Of a DNA stretch of 64,000 nucleotides, positions 34,901 to 45,139 are shown in pieces. How positions within the stretch are numbered: position 1 is the first letter of the stretch; every line of letters begins with the position of its first letter. Made by a program: the position numbers and the translations under genes. The notes beneath the pieces were generated by a model, which worked only from the letters and a program-made list of their open reading frames with translations, did no database searches and had not been told where the DNA came from. The stretch lies in the NCBI GenBank assembly GCA_038030265.1, contig CM075937.1, positions 33,770,198 through 33,834,197 of the forward strand. Direction: 5' to 3'. The stretch comes from Corythucha ciliata (Eukaryota > Arthropoda > Insecta > Hemiptera > Tingidae).

Positions 34901-37900
34901 TTTCCTTTCCAAAGACTGTCTGTTGTACTTGTTGTCATGGCCATTCACATATTTACCCCATTCCCCGTTCAGTTTACGATGAGCTCCTCCCGGTCCACCG
35001 TGAAAAAATTGAGCTTGTGTCAAACTCAACGGCGAGCCTGAAACAGACTCGAGAGGCGTCACGAGAAATTCCGTCTGAGCGAATACTGTCGCGTTCCAAA
35101 TGAGTCGAACAGTCCACGCTCCAGGAAGTAGAGGAGTTTTGAGATTAGTCGGTTTGACGAATTGTGAAGCGTTCAGATTGTCATCCATGGACAGTTCACT
35201 CACGGCGACGACGTTACCAACTGGATCGATCCAAAGAAGCGTCAAGTTGAACAGGTACGACCCAGAGCTCGAAGAGATGACTTCAACGACAGCACCTGGT
35301 TCGGCAAATGGACCAAGGAATCGTAAACTGTTCCGCGTGACTTGTTCCTTCAGATCAAAATCCGAGCTAACGAACATTCTCTGTAAAAGTGAAAAAGGAA
35401 TGAATTATTAAAAAATTGAGTGTGTAAGTAAAATCGTAACTTACCTTAATCCTTTTAGCGGGAGCCAGTTTTCTTAAAATTGTGAAATGATCAATGGGTT
35501 CTACCCAACTTTCAAATCTGACTATTTCACTATTTGCTCGTGATTTTGCGTCGAACAGCACCAATGACCCCTAAAAACGAGCCCAAATTACGATTTAACT
35601 ATAATAACAGCGAAAATACGTTACTTACCATGTATGAGTCTTTCCTATGAAAAACACTTATTTCAACCAATTTTGTAACAGTCAAAGAGCAGTTTGAAAC
35701 AAGCGACATTCGCGATGAAGCCCTCGACATACTTAGGCCAATAGAAATCAGGGAATCATCAGGACGGGGACTCAGATCCTCAGAGTGGTACACGCTCTGC
35801 CAGTAACTATCTAATCCCGAAGTATCTGAGAAAGAAAAAATGGTAATTTAACTGTGAAAAATTAATTAATAACAAACTTGTAGTTACTTACTCCGAGGAT
35901 ATTCACCGTAGAGCCATGATTCTAATTGGTTGATGACAGCCTGTTCAATAACAGGTTCGAATTTTCTCGCAAAAAACACAGGTTTCAACTCAGTTCCCTA
36001 TAAATTTTTCACAAGCGTATTTAACGGGACTTATTTTCGAATTATTAGAAAAAGAAGAAACTCACAGTGATTCGTGTCCAGTCCTCCAGTTTGTAATTAT
36101 TAGGAGAACATCCACACCAATCGACAATGTGTTTATACTGGCATTTACAGCCAAGGCGCCTTCGCCAGTTTGTCACGTGAAGATTGTTATCCACGTAGGA
36201 GTTACAAAACACAGAATTACGTAGGACCGTATGGAAAAATGACTAAAAATTAAAGAATCAATTGACAGACATCACGATATTTAAACATTAAATTACTTCA
36301 GCGGGCAGTAGAGTGTATTTGAAGATAACCGTCAAGCCTTGAATTAATGATTCAGTCGAACTGGTAACCAAGTACTCTACAAATGGTCTCGAAAGGGCAA
36401 GCCAGTCGCTCCCTCCGTCAATGATTATTCCTAAAGAGATGAGAAATGAACGGACTGAACAGGGCGAATCGAAGCACTATATTACCCTTTGGTAAGATTC
36501 TGTCGCCAACTCTCCACATATGAGCGTCACACTCGACAAATGTTTTGTCCAACCCTTGTTTCTGAATGAATCGTTGAACTTCTCGCCCATGGGATTTCAC
36601 GAAATTCCTTTCTTTGTTAGCTGTTAGAAAATCGACCAGCTGATCGTTTGTTCTGATGTAGAAAATTGTATAGTTTGAAAAACATTATCTGTACATACAG
36701 GAAAGGGGATAAAGTAAAAATATTACTTGACGGGGAAATCACTCTCCGACAGGTTGATAACGAAATCCCACTGCCAACCGCTTTGAACTAAATCAGTCAT
36801 AGCTTCTAAGAGCATTGTGAGTAACGAGGCGCCTCCCCAGATAGTCGCGTGTCGACGGCGACACAACCGAACGTTCGTGTATCGCATTTCAAGCTGAAGA
36901 AGCTCGCGCATCATGTAATCCTGGCGCTAAAAAACGAGAAGAAACGGTTTGTAAAGATTAGCGCAGAACAATATTAGTAGATCGACTTACTGCATCAACG
37001 TGAATATAGAAAAAATGAGACGAGTGAAAGAGTACTTTCAAGAGACGTTTCACCTGTCGCACGGCTCGACCGTTTAAGGTTAACAAGAATACGATACGCA
37101 CTCGTGAATCATTATCCGTCAGTCTATTGCTAGCCTGTTTTTTCAACCAAGTCTCAACAACAGGCTCCTTGCCGTGTCCTGAATTTCAATTATATTTCTG
37201 GATCAACACCAAATTTAAATTATGACATATTTTGCATACGAGCAATGCCTGTCTGGTACACGTTGATAGTGAAGAAACCACCGCAAGCCTTTTTCGGATC
37301 GGATGGACATTTCATATTGCAAGATGGATCAGGAAGACGTGCTGAAGTAGGAGGCTCGCTGGTACCACAGAAACACTCACTCCTGTAAAAGAATAAATAG
37401 CACACTTTTTCGACCCAAAGCATAAAAGAAGTGTATCCGCACCCGTATTGAACTCCAGCGTATGGGAAACCAGATTGCAAGCACAAATTTATACAATTAA
37501 TAGGAGAATTGGTTTTCAAATTGACGTAGTAATCTTTGAAAATTCGCGACGTTTTGTCGTCTTGATAACACCCGAGGGATTTTCCTTTTTGCAGTCCATT
37601 ATTCGGGCAAAAGTGCGGCAACTGAGTCGAATACAGTTCACCACCGCTAATAAGGCACGTCGTATTGGCTATAAGCTGTTTACAGTGCTGCGTTCGAGCA
37701 CGATGAATCGCTGAAATGGCTTCTTTAGTTTTGATCTCACACATGGGTGTAAAGTCTAATTCATCTACTCTCAACGCTACAGTCCTGGAAGAAAACAAAA
37801 TTGACGGTACTGCTAGAAACGAAATCACGAAGGATTGTACGAACTTATTTTCCGAAATTTTATTTGATTTCACCGGAGCGTGACCATTTTTTGAGTCTGT

Positions 37901-40101
37901 CTTGTCGGGCGGAACTTTAATCTTTCCATATATGGCGTTGCTGTTGCCTATCATCGAGTCTTCATCCTCATCGTCACCAACGATTGCATTGCCCAATGAG
38001 TCTCGCCTCGGAGATTGAAAAATATTCCCATCTTCGAGGAACTAAACAAAAACAAAAAAAACAAATAAATCTACCAAAAATAGAAAGGAATATCAAAGGA
38101 CACCCGGCGTCGCTGGCTACGGAAAGTGGCTCGTAGCCACTTGCCATTCATGACAAAACTGCCCGTAAGCAGCCATTGAAACACGACAAACTGATCAGTT
38201 ACAAATAAATCTTTTCTACTGAGTAAACACTCAAAAAAGCATTGATGTGGCACCTACTTTCTATACGCGTCTCGAAAGCACCTCACGTTTCGACCAATCG
38301 ACCTTTTTAGTGCGTCTTGTAACAAACCAAGACATGGCCAAGTATTACACTCCCCTCCTTAAACACCCTGTATATTTGTTCAAAATATGAAGAATTAAAG
38401 GAAAAAAGTATGAATTATTTTGGCGCCTCCCTGGGGGACTTTGGCTCGGAAGCTATCCTCCCACTAAATTCATCATTTTCCTGAAAAAAACCAACTACCC
38501 TGTAAAATATCTCTATGGTGTAAAGTTTGGTCAAAAACCATAGGGCTGTAGAAGCTATAACTGACTTGTAATTCATTTTTTTTGCAAATATCTCTGGAAG
38601 CCTTGGCTGTATCTATTAAAACACAGTGTACATTTGCTACAACAAATCCCCAGTGCAACGGAAAGTGAACAACCTAAACGTCGAAAAGTACAGATAACTC
38701 CAGGCAGGGGCGTCTACACAAGGGGGGGTTGGAGCCATCGACGTCCACCTGACGCTAAGGGGGGGGGGGAAGCTCAAGGCCAAGGTAGTAGCCGAAAAAC
38801 CAGCATGCAGTATAGCTTCAAACATTGCAACGTGTGAACAGGGCTCAATTCACGGCTGACATTGGGAAAAATTGCTAATTACAGCCTAAAATGAGAAAAA
38901 ACCCCAATTTACGGCTCAAATTGAGAAAAAAGGATGATTACCGGTTAAAAATGTAGAAAAAGCACTATAATTTGCGGATAATATTGAGGAACACTGCTTT
39001 AATTCGTGAATAAAATGTGGGAAAAGCGCTAATTCACGGTTAAAATTCTTAAAAAGGTCCGATTTATGGCCAAAATTGAGAAGAACTCTAATTCGCGACT
39101 AAAATTAAGTGAACGCCAATTCGCGACTCTCTGATGAAGAAATCTTCTAGGCCAAAATTGAGAAAAGGCGCTAACTAATGGCCAAGAGTGGAAAAAGCCG
39201 CTAATTCGCGGCAAATATTAAGAAACATCGCACATTCGTGGGTAAAATTGAGAGAAATACGCTAATTCACGGTCATAATGGAGAAAAACGATAATTAGAG
39301 GGTAAAATCGAGAGAATGCCAATTCGCGGCCTTCTGGTGAGTGCAACTTTCAAGTCTAAAATAATGGAAAAACGCTAATTCGTGACTAAGAGAGAAAAAA
39401 CCCCACTAATTCGCAGCTAAAATGAAGAGAACGCTAATTTGCTATTTCGCTACTGAAATGGAGAAAAAACGCTAATCTGCGAATAGTGTGTGGAAAAAGC
39501 GCTGATTCGCGGCTAAAAATAAGAATGAGCCATAATTTAACGCTACGTGGTGTTGATTCCATCCAATTTGTCAAAATTAGGCATTGAAATCTCAAGGTTT
39601 TCTACGCTTGTGTATCACTAGCGAAAAAATGAAAGTACCTACTATTTGATAAACGTTGTTTTTCACTGTTATTTTCAATTTTTAAGGCCTTTAATACATG
39701 AAAGGGGGTGTTACTATTCATAAGGGGGGGATTTCGCGTCCAGCCATCGGGGGGGGGGGGATAGACGCCGCTGACTCCAGGCACAAATCGCCTAAACCAT
39801 TGAGACAAGAACGTTCAACGGGAAAGGTGCAAGTGGACGATGTTGTACAATGTAATTGTAATATTCAACACACACTCATGGGTCAACTCACTTCAATGGA
39901 CAGACGACCGCGACCCGATAACGTCTCCCTCGGCTGAGTGTCTCTCGACGCGTCGAAAACAAGAAAGCAATAGGCGAGAATAATTTGTATGCCCAGGACG
40001 ACGAGGCCGCCGAACCAAAATAGTCGGTAACGTTTGAGCCATCGAACGTCGACTGCTGACGATGACGCTAGGAAGCCGCCGCCTCTGGGCACTACCGTCA
40101 T
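28120..40101 (-). CDS. oxt: Peptide O-xylosyltransferase with WSC domain
   Basis: The complete 14-exon model is: 40101-39892, 38041-37845, 37784-37443, 37382-37240, 37178-36991, 36926-36727, 36652-36486, 36430-36297, 36242-36066, 35997-35892, 35825-35629, 35570-35445, 35380-34836 and 28267-28120. All phases agree: 2,880 nt, 959 residues, close to the vertebrate enzymes. It transfers xylose from UDP-xylose to Ser of proteoglycan cores in the Golgi. A type II anchor lies at residues ~27-49, then an acidic stem, a WSC domain ([30 protein letters not shown]), a GT14 catalytic domain ([67 protein letters not shown]) and the XT C-terminal domain ending [18 protein letters not shown]. The last intron is 6,568 bp. 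Confidence 0.95.
28760..29197. mobile_element. Cluster of four Harbinger-like MITE copies
   Basis: Copies or parts lie at about 28760-28884, 28887-29023, 29024-29132 and 29135-29197. Each has the TIR AGGCCCGTTCACAAGCTCTA and a palindromic body with GTTGCATAGAC. The complete second copy is flanked by TAT on both sides and sits between a copy lacking its right end and a copy lacking its left end. The fourth is cut near its centre, where the foldback element begins. All lie in the last intron of the xylosyltransferase gene. Confidence 0.75.
29200..29760. mobile_element. Foldback element with ~250-bp arms
   Basis: The left arm contains CTGGCACCTGCGCAGGACG, TTATGGTCTAGGAGATGACA and AGCTGTTGGCAAACACGCC; the right arm carries the inverse of each in order (29590-29760). 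Arms are roughly 85% alike by eye and the centre is about 60 bp. No coding frame is seen. The left end adjoins a broken MITE. Confidence 0.7.
29962..30034 (-). tRNA. tRNA-Thr(GGT)-like gene, inverted copy
   Basis: This is the exact inverse of the gene at 30456-30528. It has 73 nt with all four stems, loop CTGGTAA (anticodon GGT), and internal B box GGTTCGAATCC. The first acceptor pair is a mismatch (G-G). Minus-strand transcription would end in a T6 run just after the gene (plus-strand A6 near 29954). Confidence 0.65.
30456..30528 (+). tRNA. tRNA-Thr(GGT)-like gene
   Basis: A 73-nt cloverleaf is present: acceptor GTCTCCG with CGGAGAG (six of seven pairs, 1-72 mismatched), D stem GCGC/GCGT, anticodon stem CTGGA/TCCAG with loop CTGGTAA, variable AGGTT, and T arm GCGGG TTCGAAT CCCGC. 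The A box TGGCGCAAATGG and B box GGTTCGAATCC are intact. CA and then T6 follow, a Pol III terminator. The anticodon GGT would read the Thr codon ACC. Eukaryotes normally use AGT tRNAs for this box, and the 5' half resembles tRNA-Asn(GTT), so it may be a mobile-element gene with an altered anticodon rather than a working tRNA. Confidence 0.65.
30665..31175. other. Intron sequence with a dispersed-repeat end
   Basis: The stretch begins with TATACTGGGTGATTCAGGAG at 30649, a terminus-like word, and has no coding content. It looks like the remainder of the repeat into which the tRNA element inserted. Confidence 0.4.
31180..31795 (-). repeat. Family A degenerate array, reverse
   Basis: About twenty diverged units are present, with the special unit AAGTTGCCTCCGGAAGCC near 31275 and a weaker one near 31525. 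Confidence 0.75.
31918..31961 (+). repeat. Poly(T) tract of about 44 nt
   Basis: An uninterrupted T run lies between the converging family A arrays at 31180-31795 and 32030-32840. It could be the poly(A) tail of a minus-strand retroelement, but no target duplication is seen. Confidence 0.8.
32030..32840 (+). repeat. Family A degenerate array, forward
   Basis: About twenty-five units near GCTAATTCGCGGCTAAAATT and GAGAAAAA are visible. With the reverse array at 31180-31795 it forms an inverted pair. Confidence 0.75.
33030..33331 (-). mobile_element. tRNA-derived SINE with 14-bp target duplication
   Basis: The minus strand reads from a tRNA-like head (A box TGGTGTAATGG, anticodon-loop-like TTCGTAA, B box GGTTCGAATCC) through a 200-bp body to a tail of about 19 A. 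CACTGGGGTAGATA flanks it exactly on both sides (33016-33029 and 33332-33345). The anticodon stem does not pair, so this is a tRNA-derived SINE and not a tRNA gene. The long open frame across it is incidental. It lies in the xylosyltransferase last intron, in the gene's own orientation. Confidence 0.88.
33415..33515. mobile_element. Half of a Harbinger-like MITE joined to foldback-end sequence
   Basis: CTCGAAAAATGACGC through GCTTGTGAACGGTGCCTA is the right half of the AGGCCCGTTCACAA MITE. It is joined on its left to GGTGGGCTCCCGGGCTTCGTG, the same junction partner seen at 29197-29215 in inverse orientation. Confidence 0.5.
34010..34470 (+). repeat. Family C degenerate array
   Basis: Units near AGAAACTTGCAATTTCGTGG and the marker CGGCTATTAGTCAG followed by GGACCGGCTTG match 3225-4650. 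Confidence 0.6.
38060..38840. other. Xylosyltransferase intron 1, left part
   Basis: The part from about 38080 to 38380 ends with CACCCTGTATA, a word that also ends another block near 43670. A G10 run sits at about 38760 after GGGGCGTCTACAC. No exon is seen. Confidence 0.4.
38840..39540 (+). repeat. Family A degenerate array, forward
   Basis: About twenty-two forward units are present, with the variant unit GCCTTCTGGTGAGTGCAACTT near 39325. It lies in xylosyltransferase intron 1. Confidence 0.75.
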
Positions 40102-41375
40102 CGCCTCCGATTTGTCGATGAAGAGGACAAGGGCTGACGGGTTAATTTCATGACAATGATCTGGTGAAAAATGATCGGTCGCTTGAAGTTCTAACTCAAA
40201 ATGGTCGACTCCAGTTTTGAAAAAATTGAATACGCCACTTACTGTACAAGAGTGAGCTTTGTTGCTCTTGCCCTCTTGTAAATTGTAATCACGGTAGGCT
40301 CACGAGAACACTGCAATCCGGTCAACTGTTGATAACAGAAGTCAAGATAAAAATGTAAGTTATCTGACAGATAGGAGTTCAAGTCATGCGCTTGCGCATC
40401 GGTTATATGCCGAGTTCAGTTCAACAGAGAACCTTCCACTAAAATCGTCACGGGTTTTCAAAAATTTAGATGCTCCAGTGTGTGATTTGGCAACGGAAAA
40501 TTATTCTTGAATTTTTATTTAAATTATTCGTTCAACTAACCCCAATCAGGGCCAGCTTTATGGGCGGTGGCTGGTGGACCATTAATTTAAAGTGTCCAGA
40601 CATCCCGCTTTTGGAGGGACAGTCCCGAATTTTCACTCCTCTCTGTCCCTCTACACTATTTGTCCTGGGGGCTTATTCTCTAACTCCGAAGCAATAGCTT
40701 TTTCGAAGTCATATGTTTATTTCATTGATTTTCTTCAAACAAATGAATGAAATAAACACATGGCTGGCGAAAAAAATATTGCTTGTTGTTAGAGAATACT
40801 TCTCAAGCAAGTATTCGAAACAAGGCTCACGATATTATACAAATTGTTTCAGTTACAATATGCACTTGCACATGCTCTAATTCTCACTAAGAAGCAAAAA
40901 ACGTCACTTTGACTCATGTTTATTGAAAATGCTTCGTTAAAGGAGATCATGGGCGTAGCAAGAGGTGGGCAGGGGTAGGCAGCTGCCCTCCCATAGACTC
41001 GATAGCGCAGATTTAGTGGGGCAGTTACCCACCCCTAAATACATTCTGGAAGTATAAATCCTTCAGGAGTCAGGACAATCACATTGTGCTTCATCGGTGC
41101 TCACTAAAAATATAATTTCCGGGATTTCGCTATTAAAAAATCAATTACACGAATTTCGCAAGGGTGACGTAATATTCAGATACCATTTCGCCGTTTTTGC
41201 GTCATGAAATACCACTTTCTCAGACTGACGCGGATTTGCCAAGGGAGGGGCTAGAGAAATGGTGTGCTTCCATCTACTAGAAAAATGGCTTGACAGCCAT
41301 TCGCTGCCTAAAAGAAGTTGAGCTATTCCCACTATAAAAACGGCGCTATATATAAACTAACTAAACTCGCGCATA
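40102..41375. other. 5' flank of the xylosyltransferase gene with repeats
   Basis: No gene is recognised. It contains the second TATTCTCTAAC MITE (40673-40800) and, at 40975-41110, the inverted copy of the 22800-22990 junction sequence (GGGGTAGGCAGCTGCC). Confidence 0.4.
40673..40800. mobile_element. TATTCTCTAAC MITE, copy 2
   Basis: The left end is TATTCTCTAACTCCGAAGCA and the right end TATTGCTTGTTGTTAGAGAAT. Arms of about 45 bp pair with several changes. It shares ends and interior (ATTTCATTGAT and AATGAATGAAATAA) with 10864-10989. Confidence 0.6.
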
Positions 41376-41379
41376 AAAA

Positions 41380-41640
41380 TACAAAACCGACGATTCCGTG
41401 ACGCGCCCTAAAAATAGCTAAACTGGCGATTGGAGAACTTCTAAAAATGTCTGAAAATATCAATATTCGCGCTTCGAAAGTAACTAAATCGACCAATGGC
41501 GTGCTTGAAATGGCCAAACTGACCATTCTCGTGACTAATGTGACCAAATACGCGCTTTTGGCTTGTCGGAGTAATTTTCGAGGTCCTGAAAACGACCAAA
41601 ATGACTTCACGCGCCCTGGAATTGCCTAAAAAGATTATTC
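41380..41640 (+). repeat. Family E-like array (GGCCAAACTGACCATTCTCG)
   Basis: Units near TGGCCAAACTGACCATTCTC and GTGACTAAT repeat at about 30 bp. They resemble family E (21600-22380) more than family A. Confidence 0.5.
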
Positions 41641-41739
41641 CTGCCCCAGGGGCGTAGCCAGCCCGTAACCAAGGTGTGGGCAGCCAGCTAGGCACGGATC
41701 CACAGTGGTGGGGGGGGGGGGGTACGCACGTCTAGAGAA

Positions 41740-42480
41740 AAAGTTCTCGTTCGCGGATGAAATCTAGGAAAGGATATTTTGCGGCTAAGACGACTGTGGA
41801 AAAACACCCAGTCACGGTTAAAATTGAGAAATAGCGCTGGTTCACGTTAAACTTGAGAAATAAATCTCGTTATTCGTGGTTGAAAAGAAAACACGCCAAT
41901 ATTTGCGGTTTCGCGATGCAAAGTCCGGGGCGGAATTAAGAAAACGCGCTAATTCACGGTTTATAGAACTCTTTTCACAGCTAAAATTGACAAAATAAAT
42001 TGCTCGTTCAATGTAGAATTGAGAAAAATCACTCATTTGCGGCTTGAATTGAGGAAATACGCCAATTCACGGCTAAAATTGATAAACGGAGCTCATTCAC
42101 GCAGGTAAAATTGAGATAAGGCGCCAGTTCGTGGTTTCTCAAACATCGGTAAACATTGTGAGAAAGAGCTAATTGACCGTTTTTATAAATAAATATATAT
42201 GGCAAGTTTGCGGGGGAAATTGAGAGAGAGCGTGACTTAGCGCATACATTTTTGAAAAAAAGTGCTTATTCACGGCTAAAACTTGTTCATTCATTGAGGA
42301 AAATACCCATTTCAAGGTTTCGCGATGCCACGTCCGGGTCAAAATTAATAAAATTCGCTCTCTCGCGGATTATGTGAACCTTTTCACTGCTAAAATTTGA
42401 AGGGAGAAAAAATTGCACTAGGCAGAATTAGGAAAAAGCACAAATTTGCGGCTAGAATTCAGGGAAAATGAATTGGCAAA
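41740..42480 (+). repeat. Family A degenerate array, forward
   Basis: About twenty-two diverged units are seen. A phrase GGTTTCGCGATGC with CCGGG occurs at 41908 and again at 42316, about 410 bp apart, which suggests a higher-order repeat. Confidence 0.7.
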
Positions 42481-42794
42481 ATTGTCACCGTTGTTGATTG
42501 TTGGAATCAAAGTCATGGATTACAAGTCGCGTCGCTTTTGATAAGACACGGTCCCGAAGCATTTTGGGAAAATCGATCCCGATAGATGCCTCTGCAATTC
42601 TTACTTTATTCAATTACGAACAAGCTTTCATGAAAGCGCGTAGGTTTTCAACTTTTCCTTGGGGGGCTTCTGCTCTCAAATTTGTTAAAAATTTGTAGTT
42701 ATCACTTTGTTTCATTATGTACACAGTAGATGCGGTTTAAACACCTAGGAATACGAGATTGGACTGTAAACTCGTCTCGGCCCTTGACCATTTT

Positions 42795-43672
42795 TATGCA
42801 GGATGTTCCGAATCAAGCACGGACTTTGTGGATGAAAGTAGACCTTATTTGCAATCGAAAATGCCAATACATCATATCCCGAAACTCAATTGTTTCTGAG
42901 ATATGATTTTCCAAACGTTTTAAATTGCATATATCTCTTTTCTTAGTCTAGTGCGACTTATCGTTTCCAAACGAACACCTGGGAGGTGGGGCACTTCTTT
43001 TCATTGATGAGTCAAAGGCAAATGGCTTATATGGGGGCGGTAAACCAAGAATCGTACTTTTTTTTACATTTTTTGGAAAATCAATTAATTATGAAAATAA
43101 ATTATTGTTTGATGCTTTGAGACGTTTTTTCATGGGTGATTGGTGGGTTTTATTTTGAAAAATAAAACGTTGACAGATCATGAAGAAAACTAAGGTACAT
43201 TTCTGTTATTTAGGCCCTTATAACTTAAAATAATGATTATTCTCTTCAAAATCGCTTGTTTTGACCTGAAAAATTTGAACAAGTTTTGTGATTTGTTTTT
43301 AGACAAACGGGGACTGACTTAAAAAAAAAAAAAAAAAAAAAAATCCCCGATTTGCACGACTTAGAGCCGCATTTGAGGCCACATAAAACAGTTCATATCC
43401 ACCGCAAATTGCTAATCCTGACAGAAAATAGTGTGCTATTTCCGAATCCATCACCAAAAAGTTGCAAAAATGCAAATTGAAAGCGATTTTCTCGCAGTTA
43501 GTTGAAAAAATTGATGTAAGTAAGCCATGAAAAAGCGTTTGAAAAATCATATCTCGAAGGGTTTTGATTTTCGGACCATGGTATAGGTACATAGTGTTTT
43601 TGGTCGCAAATGATGTCTATTTTCACCAAATTTTTTTTGTCACACTTATCTCCTTCCACCCTGTATAATTAC
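42795..43672. mobile_element. Possible dispersed element with CAGGRTG-like ends
   Basis: The block starts GCAGGATGTTCCGAATC and ends CTTCCACCCTGTATA. Such ends are typical of dispersed arthropod repeats, but the two ends match only in the first few bases and no target duplication was found. The interior holds an A23 run and repeated CATATCTC words. Confidence 0.35.
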
Positions 43673-43726
43673 TATTTTTAATTTCAATTTTAGAGAAATG
43701 TGCTGCAGTAACTTAAAAAAATATGT

Positions 43727-43862
43727 ATTAGACCACGTTCATAAGTTTTCCCTAGTAAAATAAAGCATTTTCATAGGTTTCACAGGCTCCACACTTCCAC
43801 AGACTGAAACTTCCACAGACGCACGTCAATGGGTTGACAGACAGTTTGTAAACGGGGCCTTA
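43727..43862. mobile_element. Diverged Harbinger-like MITE
   Basis: ATTAGACCACGTTCATAAG at the left and TTTGTAAACGGGGCCTTATT at the right are mutated versions of the AGGCCCGTTCACAA ends. The interior has AAAATAAAGCATTTTCATAG, as in the intact copies. Confidence 0.6.
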
Positions 43863-44519
43863 TTACAACCAGGAAACTTGAACTTACTATACAAAAATTG
43901 TCATGTTCTGACAATAATAAGTAGGTAACTAGTTATTCAAATTCGTTCAAGATTCCTGAAATAAATAAACATTTAATTTGTTGCAAAGGTAGCCCCCCCC
44001 CCCTTTATCGTTAACCACGGGTGTTCCGGTTTGATGGGTCTACTAACTCGTTACCCTAATCATCCTTACAACACGCAGTGCTACTTCTGTACTTCAACCT
44101 GGTGTGCTTTGCAGCATTGACCCTGCGTCTTTCACAGCACTTAGTTTTAATGTTATGATCGTATTGACGAAATGTTCGTTGAAACTGTAACGAAGGGACA
44201 AAAACAAGATGAGAACAAGTAACGTCAGGAAGAAGAACGCCCAATTTTACAGCTTCTTTGGTGGTGGTGTGGGGGGAATCCGACTCTCCCACCCAGAAGA
44301 AGTAGCCTCAGTACGACCCTGATCTTCAAACTATATAATTTCTGCTCTGCAGTTCACAAAGGGCTAAAATAAAGGAACCATGTGAACTGAACTTGAATAA
44401 AGTAAAGAACGCAGTGCTATCTTGAGGGATCAAAAATGAGAAATTAATTTGAGACCGCTGATTTAGGGCGGGGGGGGGGGGTGGAGTGGTGCAACTTGTA
44501 ATCCATATGACTTTGGTTG

Positions 44520-44840
44520 GAATTCTCGTGGCTAAAATTGAGAAATAGAGTTCATGCATTCACATGTTAAATTGAGGAAAAACTGTTGTTTTTTTTTGTG
44601 TGGCTGAAATTGACAGAACGCACCAATTTGTGGTTAGACGATGCTCAGTGCCGGCCGTAATTCAAATAGAAAATAAAAAATGCGTTATTTCACGTTTTTT
44701 GATACCTTTTCACGGCTAAAATGAAGAAAATGGGCTAGTTAATCGAGGTAGAATTGAGAAAAAGCACTCAGTTTCAGTTAAAATTAAGGAAAACTTCAAT
44801 TCGAGGCTAAAAACATTGCTCATTCACGAGTAAAATCGGG
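44520..44840 (+). repeat. Family A degenerate array, forward
   Basis: About nine diverged units of GGCTAAAATTGAGAAA type. The right end adjoins the dispersed repeat at 44925-44990. Confidence 0.6.
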
Positions 44841-45139
44841 GGGAAAAAAACTCTGTGCAGCTACTCTTAAGAAAAACTGGATCCACGCCTGTGGGCCAGC
44901 TTCACTGGCGAAAATATCACATGCACCATTGCCTTTTTGCAGGCTTATACCAGGATCTGGAGGTTAGAATCGCGTCAATTCACGGTCATCAGAGACTAAA
45001 TTGGCACAGAAACGGCCACTATCCGTCAAAAAATAAATATCTGCTGGAAAACCGTCGTTTGTAGCCTTCTATTTCGGATTTTATGTCGAAAACCTGAAAC
45101 TTCTCTTCCCTCCCCCCTGCCCATTCCCTGGTCCTGCCC

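Noticed and set aside
42795..43672. Complete DNA transposon with CAGGRTG ends
   Set aside because: The two ends match over too few bases and no target duplication is seen, so it is kept only as a low-confidence repeat.
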